This document shows positions 44,464 to 54,823 of a stretch of 64,000 nt of DNA, piece after piece. The notes under the pieces are model-generated. The model had not been told where the DNA came from. It was given only the letters and a program-made list of their open reading frames with translations, and searched no databases. The stretch comes from Endocalyx cinctus (Eukaryota; Ascomycota; Sordariomycetes; Amphisphaeriales; Apiosporaceae), in the NCBI GenBank assembly GCA_001600455.1, contig BCKC01000010.1, positions 1-64,000 of the forward strand, given 5' to 3'. The position numbers and the translations under genes were made by a program. Each line of letters opens with the position of its first letter. Position 1 is the stretch's first letter.

Positions 44464-47400
44464 TCAGGAAGCCCGCCTAGGTGATTGCTGGATGCCTAAT
44501 CCAAGTCCGACTTTCCCCTCGTCAGCCTCGGTGGTTCGTCCTTGCATCACAGTCGGCGTATCAGAGACCCGAGGACCCGGGCTCCTAGCTAGCGAAGATG
44601 CGCTACTATTACCCGTACCAGGCCTTTTCTTCGTCAGCTTTCCACGAGAATTCGCGCGTCTAGATAGCCGATCGCCCCTGCTTCTGGTGCTCAACCTCGC
44701 AAAGAGACCTTCCCTTTCAGGGTTCGTTGTTGCTATCGTAGTAGCATCCGGAATGGGAATAGCGGGGGGGAACGGAGAGTTGGGAAGGCTACTGTCTAGA
44801 CTACTCCTTGGTATATTGTGGCGTTTTTTGCTACGATGACTGTGCTTGCCATGTTCATTCTGTAGATTGTGCTCGTTGTAAAGCCTATAGCTGGTGATAA
44901 CCGGGCTTCCTACCTCATCATCAAACAGAGCTCCGAGTCGTGGGCTGGGTTCCGTTTCCACAACACTGGGACGTCGTGAGCGTGGCTGTTGCATTACTTG
45001 CAATGGGGGGGATGAGGACGCGGAGCGAGGAGGAACAGGAGAGTAAAGCCCCTGTCCCGATGTTGAGTGAGGTGATTGAGGGTAGGGCGGAGATAAGTGT
45101 AGAGAATGGCGGGAGCCGTATGAGCTTCTGGAATAGTTAGACCCATGGCTTCCACTTGACTGGTGGCTAGTGTTGCGGGACATTGGCTGACTGGAATAGC
45201 CACTTGGGTGAAGATTAGGTGAAGCTACCCACGGAGCCGGGTGTTGTTGGATGCGCTGGAGTGGAGTCAATGACCTGTCTTCAAGGCTAGCGGTACCCTG
45301 TGGTGGTATGTGTATGGTGTGAGGATAAGCTAAATTACGATCAGAACTCGGACGAGAGGATGCTATCGACTGAGTCGAAACTCTTAACTGATCGCTATAA
45401 TCATAACCGAGCGGCTCGTCCATAGAACGTCGTGCAACGTGAGTGGCTGGTGACGATGTAGGATACGGAGAACGCAAACTGCTGGTCGTGTTTCTTTCAA
45501 TTGGGATAGGAGGTGGCTGAAAAGGGCCTGTTGCATGACCAGGGCTAGATCCAGCACTACGGGACTTTAGGCTTGAAGGTCTCGATGGTGACACCGAGGG
45601 GGGTCTAGATACAGGTTGTGAGAGTGGCCCGGAGGGTGACCTGGAGAGCTCGATACTTGTTTCAAGCCCAGCTATATGAGATGGAATAGGGGAAGGCAAC
45701 GTGCTTAATGTCCCCGCGTTCACGACCGCGGTCGCCAGGGGACTTGAAATTTTCACCGGAGCAAGCCCATCAATGGATACTTGTCGACCATCTTGCTCCC
45801 TTAGCCGCATGATAGTGGCAGCTGCATCTTTTGACGATGGTGCCGGATATGAAAATACCGGAGTGATGGCCATATCGTGTTTTGCTTCTTCCGTGCGAGC
45901 GTCCGCGTACGACGTTCTTCCAGAAATGAGTTTGGGACGAGTGAGCAATGCCGCATCTGCATCCGCGAGTACAGTGAGATCTTGTTGTAGTGTGGGAATC
46001 GATCCTTGATTGATCTGATTCAAGCTGAGTTCCGCCTCAGTCATGCTAGCCGGATCGCTGCCGCCGGATGAATCCGGTATACCATTACGTGGGATGGGGG
46101 GCGCGTTGATTAAACCCTTCACTGTCTCACGACTAATACTAACGCGAGGATCGCTAACGATCTGAGAAGAAGCTCTCCAAGCTCCCGCATGATCACGGTA
46201 TCGTCTTTCAGCATGTCTCTTAATTGTTCTGTGATTAGGACCGAAAACTTTGCGGGTGACTTCGTCATCATCAGGCATCGAGATCGCTTCAAAGATCTCT
46301 GTGGGTGGAGCTTGGGGAGTGGCAGTCCTTGAGAGATCCAAGTCATCCTCTGCCGTGAATGGTGCACCGTGTGGGTAAGTAACATGCCAATGATAAGGAT
46401 TATACTCGCCGTGACTGAAGACTCCTGGGGATTCGGTTGCTTCGGTTTCCTCATCCAGCATATATGTGTCGACTAGACTCGAATTACTTGGCGGACTCTC
46501 GGTATCAGGTTCGGACCAGCTGTTAGTGCGCTCAAACACAGATACGATAATCCCTGCAGAATCCTGACCAACGTCTTTCATTCTCTTATTAAGGTGTTCG
46601 ATCTGGCCTTGGATTTTTTCAAGGCGAGTCTCAAGCTGGTTACGACATGTCTTGAGCTCTGGGGAACGCCTTGCAAACCGATCTAGGTGCTCTGCCAGGC
46701 GTTGACCATGTATCAAGAATCGCCTAAAATCTTCAGGGACGCCAGTTTGGACATCCTCATCTACCCGATTGCTGCTGGTATCAAAAGCTTTGCAGAAGAC
46801 GCATGTTGCTCTTTCTAACCAAAACTGTACTTCCTTCTTATCGGCAAGAAGGTCGATAAAGAAGGCTTGGACGATTCCATGTATTCGTAATATGTCCAAG
46901 TTATCCTGCCCCATATCAACGCTGTGGGTGCTTCGAGAGCTTGCTGAAGAAGTCTCGCCGTTTTCGTTCCGCTCTAACAGTGCAAATGCTATTAAAATCT
47001 TGAATGTGTTATTCAAAGACACCGTCCGAGTTGTTATGTCGGGAGATTTCACAGGCGTTCGCTTGTCTAATGCTTTTGCCCCTGTAATATCGTCAACAAA
47101 TGAGTCGAATGATTTAAATGGATGAAATCTTACCAAGAACAATCATTTCAACAGGGACGTGCGTGCCGAAGAATGAGAGAAGAGACATTAAGTTCAAAGC
47201 AGCCATTGCACCTCTGTGCTCGAGTTGCTCAATCACGGATCGATAGGCCAATAAATTTCCCACCTTGGGGCGAGATTGATACGATCTTAGGTATTTTGCC
47301 AACGGCTCTCTGGTTGCTTTTAGATGAAGGGCTGCGACATGGATCATAAGTGGTAAGCGATCCATTAACTCGACAAGATCGTCAGCACGCCCAAGGTCGT

Positions 47401-49792
47401 CTTGAGTCCATGGCTTCTTCTTTCCCATCTCCTCGAGAAGTAACTCCTGCGCTTCCCGCTTGGTCAGTTGGTCTAATATGAGAACCTGTGGGTTGTCGAA
47501 CTGATAATCTTCTCCGGCGGTCTTTTCGGTCGAGGTGTATATGATGCTAGTGTTCCTGGCGAAAGGGATAAAATCTGGGAGGTTAGGTAAATCGAATAGT
47601 ATACCATCTAGGACGAGTAGCCAGCCGTCGTTTCGACTCAACCACCCCCGGACTGCTCTAACCATCTTCTGTGTGTCCTTGAGCGCATCCTGGTCAAGAC
47701 TTTCGCTTTCATCCAGCCCCGCGGTTTTCGCGATGTCCCAGTAACCGTATTCTAATTCCTGGATGCTCTTGGCCCTTATCCAAAAGATACCGCCTGGATA
47801 ATCATACTTATGCTGAAAGACATAGTGCCTTGCTAGATGAGTTTTCCCACCACCTGGCATGCTCTGGATCAGTACAGACGAAGTTCCCGTAGATCGCCTC
47901 TTTTTATCCGTGAGCATCTTATGCAACTGCTTCAGTTCTTTATCTCGACCTTTGAAATGGGTGTTAGGCCGGAATATAGTCGGTTTCACAAATATTGGCA
48001 GATCCTTAGATGTGTCTTGGTCAGATTTAGATTGTTGAGAGGGATATTCTTCATCTTGAGGTGTTTCCGGCTCGGGAAGAGCTGGTTTAGGTTGACTATC
48101 GATTCTGGCGGGCTCTTTATAATTGGGTAATGTATTTTCATTATTTTGCTCTGCGACTATAGAAAGCATATAAAATCAGCCATTGTTATCCTCAAACAAA
48201 CAGATGTACACGTATAATCTATCTTTAAGTCGTGGTATCTTCCATTTCTTCAATCTCAAACGGCAACTCGACATCTTGAAACGCTGATGCTGTAAGAAGT
48301 CGGCCGTGAGAGCCATTTATGAGTCCTTTTAAATGAGATGGTGACGGTGACCTACTGGATCCTGACCCTGGTGGGTGTAATCTTTGTTGAGATTGTAGCT
48401 GCGCGGTGTTAGTGTATTTTATTCTCGACTGCATCGTTCATTTTTTGATAAGTATTGATCACATACCCATGGCTTCATGCGTTCCTCGATTTCATGCTTT
48501 GCGCGTGCCAACTTTTCGTCTTCTTCTACCCCCCAGCGAGTGGCAATAACGTCTGGTGCATCAAACACCCAATCTCGAATGGCAGTCGCGACGGTTCGGT
48601 ATCCCGGCGCATTCTTGCTATCAAACTTACACATGCCAGAATGAGTAGCTTCAATGGCGTAATAGGTAACTCCGGGCAACTGCGGGCTCGCCGAGTTCGC
48701 GTCTACCACCAGTGCTCTTGTTCCTTTCAAGTCTGTCTTATGATTCTCGTGTGCCATGAGGATTTTGAAGCGTTGATATATATCAAGGAAGTGATTATTA
48801 ATGTTTTGAAGTGTCTCGTTATCTCTCTTGAGCGTCTTGAGAAGCACTGACTCGGACTGAAAGAAGGATCTGGGAACTACTGCGTCCGACATTGCTTGTA
48901 AGGTTGTACCCCACGTAGCCAAGCCCGAGCCCGTGTGTGGCGTCCCTAGAAATATGATGCCATACGTCGAGACATATATCGAACGGTAGTCTTCATGCTG
49001 TGCGGTACGCAGGTCGTTCGAGTACAATATCGCTCTCTTAGTCAAGATTCCGCCGAGACTATGGCAGACCCAGATGATGGGGTTATGTGACGATAATTCA
49101 TCCTTGCGGTAATGCGTCAAGGATGTGACGAGTGTCTGGGCATGTTGATATATGAAGTTATCGCTCGGGTTCGAACCGTGTTTCTTGGAGTAGACGTCGG
49201 CATTGTATCCGTACACGAGGATGTTCGCGCGCGCTTCTCTCAGCGAGGTAGGCAACAAGTCGGCCGGCCAGAAGACGCCGTTCTTAGAGGTCCAAGTCTT
49301 CTGCGGGTCGCCATTTAGGCCGTGAACCAGTACTATATCTACTTTGGCATCGGGGTGAGTGTATACGGCGGTAGCTTCGTAACGCGATATCTGCTTGTTG
49401 ATGGAGCCCTGGAAAAGGAAGCAATAAGTAACAGAAATCACAGGACCTCACGAGAATGCATAGTAGTCCTACGCATGTACGTACCATATTTATTATGAGC
49501 AGGGCGGAAAGTTGGCCCAGGTATCGAAGTCGTGTTAGCCCTCTCGAGTCGAAAAGAATGTCGAAATTATTGTTGATGGAGAAGTTGTATAAGGCTTTGC
49601 TGAACTTCTAATATCAGAAGAATGACCTGCGACGGTGATAAAAGAGAAGAAGGCAGGTGATATAAATCATAGACAAGAAGAAATATGTAGAATTCAGGTA
49701 AGCAAGCACATACTGACAGATACAAATGGTCTAGTCAGTGTGTCTAGCTTTCGGCTGTGGAAAGGAGGCATAGGGTCGAATGTTGATCTCAT
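44464..49792 (-). CDS. NOD-like receptor: alpha/beta-hydrolase + NB-ARC + disordered tail
   Basis: Fungal NLR, the class linked to heterokaryon incompatibility and immune-type cell death. Proposed exons on the minus strand: 49792-49718, 49607-49485, 49408-48467, 48398-48273, 48148-47134 and 47081-44464, total 4899 nt, 1632 aa. Residues about 85-330 are a SesB/lipase-like serine esterase domain with IVLVHGLNGDPQKTW and the nucleophile motif VCHSLGG (Ser about 183). A linker precedes NB-ARC (about 480-760): Walker A SMPGGGKTHLA (Lys about 524), Walker B WLLVLDG (about 585) and DRLPLMIHVAA (GLPL-like). After a helical region (to about 950) comes a long Ser/Pro-rich disordered tail; no WD40, TPR or ankyrin repeats are seen. 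The 48273/48148 junction is the weakest splice (donor GTCGAG). Domains are secure. Confidence 0.85.
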
Positions 49793-49874
49793 CCGTCGGT
49801 AACAAGCTCAATAGGACGAGAAGGGTATTGAAGGTCTTATGATTCGTCCAATAAAAAAAATAAAGTCATGTCAT

Positions 49875-49916
<42 letters not shown>

Positions 49917-52607
49917 TTTTTTCTCTCTCTCAGTTTTCAGTAGTATAGTATGTAAATAGAAATTTGAGAAACGTATCACATCGTATCAAGAAACATACAA
50001 ATAACATTTGTAAATCACTTTATGTACACGAGAGATGATTTGAAGTGTGGGAAATAAAAGAGAATAAAGAGCTTGCGTCACGGGGTTCTATCAAATGTGG
50101 AGGGTGAACCTTGTGATGGGGGGCAGCTGGTTTTAGCGGATTGTGGTACAGGATAATTATAAAAAATAATCAAGCTACTACGGTAGTCAGTTAACCTATG
50201 ATGTTACCGCCCGGCCCTCCTGTGTCTCTCTGCCTTGGATTTATGATATGCTATATTGGCCAAAGGGAGCCTATTATACGAAGAGGTGGGAATGCGAATG
50301 CGAATAGGGTAAAGGGGCAAACAGCTTAAGAGATCTGGCGTACGTTTTTTTTTTCTTCTTCTTCTTTCTAGATCTCCCTGACGACATCGCTATACTACAC
50401 TACACTAGCAATACCCCTACGTAATGGAGGGGAGGGAGCAAGGATATGTTTCAGCGTACGGTAATAGTGTGCTTACACTAGTGTAGTGATCTGGGGATAT
50501 TTGCAGGGATAGATGCAAGTATGATAATTGCCCACTCACTCTGTACAAGTACTCCGTAGTATATTTTTATACCACAATATCCATCTCTCAAGTACCGAGT
50601 CAGCGAGTCCATCAGTCTGTGAGTTATAAGTCGAAATATGAGTCAAAAATAGTACTATACTACTAATAAAGGTAAGGATCGGATTATATTACCTAATATT
50701 TAAAGAGGCAACCTTGGAGCAGAAATACTTGGTACTTTGTATTAATATTATATGGTGGTAGCCTGTCAACCTTGACACTTCGTATGAATACGAAAGCTCC
50801 CGAGGTCGGGGATTTCAAATACTTACAGCTATACTACTATGTACTGCGTAGAAAGACATTCGTATATAAGCGACTAAGTAATTTATCATTCACACAACGA
50901 GTGTTAAGTGAGATACGCCGATATGTATTACCTAGGTACCTAGGTAGCTATCTTGGGTTGGACAATGTCGTCGTTGTGCAAAATCTTTGTGGTTTTAAGC
51001 TTCAAGTTCCATTTTTATTTAAGGTTTATGTAGAATTACGGCCTACACATACTGTACTGTGTATATATACTTCCGTACAGAGTACTGTACTCTCCGACTC
51101 TGTACAGAGCATATTACCTACCTAACCTTTAGCTGCTTAAGTACCTATAAGCATACCTGGATATTATACTAGAATTACCCTAGACATACCAGAGAACCTA
51201 GGCTGCCAGCTAGGGTAAGCACTAGAAGATACTTATGCGTACTTGTAAGTATAGCGGCTTCCACGGCGGTTGCGGATCATGCACGACGGGAACGTGACTC
51301 CCGAGTTAGCTACCCCTGCTGCCCTGCAGCCGCTGACATCTCCAATATATCAGCGTATGTCACTCGCGGATAATGCCCCCGCCTTAACTTACTGAGCTGC
51401 TGAGCTACTTAAGTAGCTAGCCAGCTGGCTAAATAGGTTATATAATATGAGAGTACCATTGCTGCAAATACCTATTATTACATCGGATGCGATATGTAGA
51501 TCCATAGATGTAGATTGATAAGTCTCATCGCGTACGAGAAGCATATATTCAGATCTATTTTATTAATCACCCAATATGCGGACGGGCAAGGGAGAATGGT
51601 GTTAATTATACGATATATGTATGAACCGAGGAATATCATACCTAGGTAGTATTTGATATTCTCGCCTTTCCCACCTTCCGAGCCTCCTTTTCTGAGTCAT
51701 TATACTTTTCGCGATTTGACTAGTCACCACCACTTTGACCACCTGTATCCTTTACAAATTCCAGACCTAACAACCGGTTTCCTCGCTGAATACCTAGCTT
51801 GTGAACATGATAGCCTTACCAAAGCGCTTGGTATATATACTAGTTTCGCGAAATGGAAATGAGACATGCAAGCTGGAGAGAACCGGTCTCGGACGAGCGG
51901 TTAAAGAAGGCTAACCGAGAGAAAAGTCGGAAAATAGGAAACATAAATTTATTCCATCACAATAAATAAATCACATATCAACTACGCCCAAGGGAACGGA
52001 AATGTTTTTTTTTTTTTTTGGTGGCTCGGATATCTGCGGAGAACGGTGAGTGTTGTGATCCATCACATAAACTTTGAATCGGGCGTTCTTTTTGCGCTAA
52101 GGAGTAAACGAGTCCTAGTGTAACGAAAATCTAGTTAAGGTTGTTCGGCTTTCCGGACCAAGGATCTACGAAGGTGTAGAGTACCGTTAATACGGCATCA
52201 CCGCCCGTCATCCTTAATCATTGGTTATCCTTTGTTGGTTATGTGAGGGTCGCCCCAGAGTGAAACCTGTGATGACAATTATTCCAGAAAGTATAACATA
52301 TTTTGCTCCAGGCAAACGCGAAACTATACAGATCGTGCACATGCGCTTTGACTCTCAGAACGTCGCTTTATTCACACACGCCGATGATAGCCTGATAGGA
52401 GCTGAATGCTTCCTTGCTACGACATAGAGTAGGCGAAAATCATGGATGGTCTTTCGCCTGCATAACCTGAATTCATCTCCCAGAAAGTTTGCTTCTTTGC
52501 GTCTTTGAATTTTCACGTCTCCCGATGTCTCGCCTGAGCTGGGTGATGGCGATTCCTTAGGGCGTGGCGAGGATTCGCTGGTATGGGCGGCGGGTCATGA
52601 GACAAGT
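49793..52607. other. long intergenic region with microsatellite and palindromic clusters
   Basis: 2.8 kb. (TC)n followed by a T run at about 49883-49922, just upstream of the NLR; TACTCCGTA at 50549; TACCTAGG clusters at 50930-50955 and 51110-51240; T run near 52005. Frames at 50772-51125, 51653-51862 and 52221-52427 have no recognisable domain. Confidence 0.5.
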
Positions 52608-53549
52608 TCAACTTTTAGGCGCAAGCATTATCACGTATTCTCGCGTGCTCTGGCCAAATTGTATCATGTCCTTATCTCTAAGCTCGAGATATCGACTATC
52701 GGGCACTTTCTTAGAATTAAGGGTGGTACCGTTGGCGCTCTCTAGGTCGATGAGGTAAGGTTTGACTTTGCCGATCTTGTCGCCATATTCATTTCGTTTT
52801 TCGATGTAGCGAAATTGGATAACGGCGTGCTGTTTGCTGATACTCGGATGCTCAGCCGCCATGTCGACAACCGATAACTCCCTCCCGATCAACCAACAGC
52901 TGCGAGTGCTGAGAGGGACCGTGTCAATAATTTCATCGCCCTTAAAAACGAACAATTTCCACTCGTCTTTAGGCGACGGTTTGCGTGCTTCGGGGGGCTC
53001 GTGGTACTTGAGAACGACGGCGGAACCGTCCGCCTGGACTATCGAGTTAGAGGCGGCAGCCAAGGCACCGGTATTTCCATAATTGATCTTCTCTTTAGGC
53101 TTTGGGGGCTCTTCGCCATTTGTGATGGCAAAAGAGTCCTCCTGAGAAGGCAAAGGGCCATTACGCCTCACTGCCTGCTTGCTACGGTTGTGTTTATCCG
53201 TTTTTTCCCTACGTCGGTGAGATTCTCGATCTTCGCGTCTATCGTCTTCGGGTGAACGTCGCCTCGTGCGTTCCCGCCTGTCTCGTCGATCATCGTCTTT
53301 AAAGTAGGACCGTGAATGCGAATTTATGTCTCCTGGTGACCGTGACCGTGACCGTGACCGTGACCGCGTTCGCCTATGTTTCCTTCGCTCTCTTGACCTA
53401 TCTCTAGACCTATCCCTTCTTGTTTGTTTCGACGATCTATTTCGGCGGGGAGATGTCTCATTGTCGGAGGAATAATTATCAGGACGAGAACGGCGCGATG
53501 TTTCCGTAGAAGCTTGGTTCGATCCCATTTCTATGTCTTTCCAATGCAT
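52608..53549 (-). CDS. FHA-domain protein, SNIP1/Pml1 homologue
   Basis: Nuclear protein; yeast Pml1 is a subunit of the RES complex that promotes pre-mRNA retention and splicing, and animal SNIP1 is its relative. Single exon, 313 aa from the ATG at 53549; a second in-frame ATG seven codons on could be the real start. Residues 1-120 are Arg/Ser/Asp-rich with an RS repeat (RTRSRSRSRSRSPGD) encoded by a TGACCG-type tandem near 53337-53366. A conserved linker (KEKINYGNTGALAAASN) leads to the FHA domain at about 220-305, with phosphopeptide-binding signatures WLIGRE, HPSISKQHAVIQF and ESANGTTLN. The C-terminus REYVIMLAPKS fits the family. Confidence 0.88.
   Translation of the reverse strand: MHWKDIEMGSNQASTETSRRSRPDNYSSDNETSPRRNRSSKQTRRDRSRDRSRERRKHRRTRSRSRSRSRSPGDINSHSRSYFKDDDRRDRRERTRRRSPEDDRREDRESHRRREKTDKHNRSKQAVRRNGPLPSQEDSFAITNGEEPPKPKEKINYGNTGALAAASNSIVQADGSAVVLKYHEPPEARKPSPKDEWKLFVFKGDEIIDTVPLSTRSCWLIGRELSVVDMAAEHPSISKQHAVIQFRYIEKRNEYGDKIGKVKPYLIDLESANGTTLNSKKVPDSRYLELRDKDMIQFGQSTREYVIMLAPKS
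53337..53366. repeat. short TGACCG tandem encoding the RS repeat
   Basis: Four to five near-perfect copies of a 6-bp unit (plus strand TGACCG) within the FHA-protein gene; they encode Arg-Ser dipeptides on the minus strand. Confidence 0.8.
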
Positions 53550-53979
53550 CAAGCGTTTCTTGCGGACGAAGAAAAGGAAATGCTTTGATTGAAAAGTAAG
53601 TAGTTATGGTAGGTCTACTTTAGGTAATTACTCTCTGTTCGAAGTACCCTACTGTGTATGCTTATTTTAACGCGTATACTACACTAGTCCTAATTCAATG
53701 ATATTTTTCCAGTCTAGTACAAATCGGGTGTAATGCATTTTCTGCTTTCACTCTTACCAACGTTGTTCTATCTACTCCGTACTCCTTACTCCGTACCTGA
53801 CGACTTAATACTCCAACACATATCAGTGCTTTGGTACTCCGTAATAATAAAAATAAGTAAACTCGCTAGACCCGCTCGCCAAACCTCCGTACGTATCAGA
53901 TTATAGAAGAGTACAGGTAACTACACAGTTAGACAGTCTGACCGTGAGTAACCAGAAGCAAACCTTTCACAGCGTTTTT
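53550..53979. other. intergenic with clustered TACTCCGTA words
   Basis: Upstream of the FHA gene; contains TACTCCGTA at about 53773, 53787 and 53834 within 70 bp. No gene seen. Confidence 0.5.
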
Positions 53980-54590
53980 ACTGAGGATTCTGATTACCAC
54001 CCTGGCGGTTATCATCCAGTACATTGAGGGGACATCTTTGATAATGGCCAATACAAGGTTATCCGTAAGCTTAGAGAAGGTTCTTACTCAACCGTCTGAT
54101 TAGCATATAACTTAAGGTAGGTAAATCTTAACTTAAGTCGCCCCAGAAAACGCAACCTTAGATATTACTCAATTATTAAACGAGTTCAAACATGGTTAAG
54201 GAATTACCCCAGTTCAAGCCGTGTAAGTTGGGAATGAAGATTCGTTATCCACTCAACTCTGGATGGCAAAAGCTATCCTTGAACAATCTCTACAAGCTTT
54301 ATTATTTCTACACGAAAATGGCGCCCAAGTGGATTTACAACCAGGAAATATGCTTTTCCGTCTTAACGACATTGATACGAAACCTGAAAACATCTTCCGG
54401 CAAGAAGATGTAGATGCCCAGTCAATTTCACCTCCTGTACAAAGGTTAGACGGCAAATATGACAAATGGGCCCCTCGATATCTTTGTATAGCACAATCGT
54501 TAGCATCCTTTATACGTGCTTATTACGAGAAAGGTTTCAAAATTAAGTAATCTGATATCGGCGGCGGCTAGTATTTTCTGAAATTTATTA
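53980..54590 (+). pseudogene. decayed SRPK-like protein kinase, N-terminal part
   Basis: Translating by segments gives a recognisable kinase: DYHPGGYHPVH then a stop, GDIFDNGQYKVIRKLREGSYSTV (glycine loop) then a TGA where family members have Trp, LAYNLR, an apparent intron, DITQLLNEFKH, an apparent deletion of about 25 residues, MVKELPQFKPCKLGMKIRYP, a frameshift, then MAKAILEQSLQALLFLHENG (54263 onward). The catalytic loop reads AQVDLQPGN, lacking the usual His-Gly-Asp order, and stops interrupt the DFG-equivalent region (KIK stop SDIGG). The match ends at about 54590, where low-complexity DNA begins. Several independent lesions make this a pseudogene rather than a sequencing artefact. The C-terminal piece is at 57252-57557. 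Confidence 0.8.
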
Positions 54591-54596
54591 TTATTA

Positions 54597-54638
<42 letters not shown>
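54597..54638. repeat. T12-A30 homopolymer junction
   Basis: Twelve T directly followed by thirty A, at the point where kinase similarity ends and retroelement-related DNA begins. Confidence 0.9.
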
Positions 54639-54641
<3 letters not shown>

Positions 54642-54664
54642 GTACTGATTTTAGTAACATATTT

Positions 54665-54771
54665 TGTTGGGGTAAAATCGTAAGATTTTACTGTTAAAAT
54701 GAAATTATTTTTGATTCATGTGGTATGTGAAAAATAATTCTGCTAGTCAGATTAGCTACTAATAATCAACA
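54665..54771 (-). mobile_element. possible short LTR of the gag-bearing element
   Basis: 107 bp bounded by TGTTGGGG on the left and AATCAACA on the right, so it reads TGTTGATT...CCCCAACA on the minus strand: perfect TGTTG/CAACA terminal inverted repeats typical of LTRs. It lies beyond the 3' end of the minus-strand gag frame, where a 3' LTR would be expected. A matching 5' copy is only hinted at in 56741-56900 (ACCCAACA on the minus strand). Confidence 0.4.
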
Positions 54772-54823
54772 CTGGCAACTTTTTCAAAAATCGAAAGTTC
54801 CAGTAATATAACAAAGTAATTGG

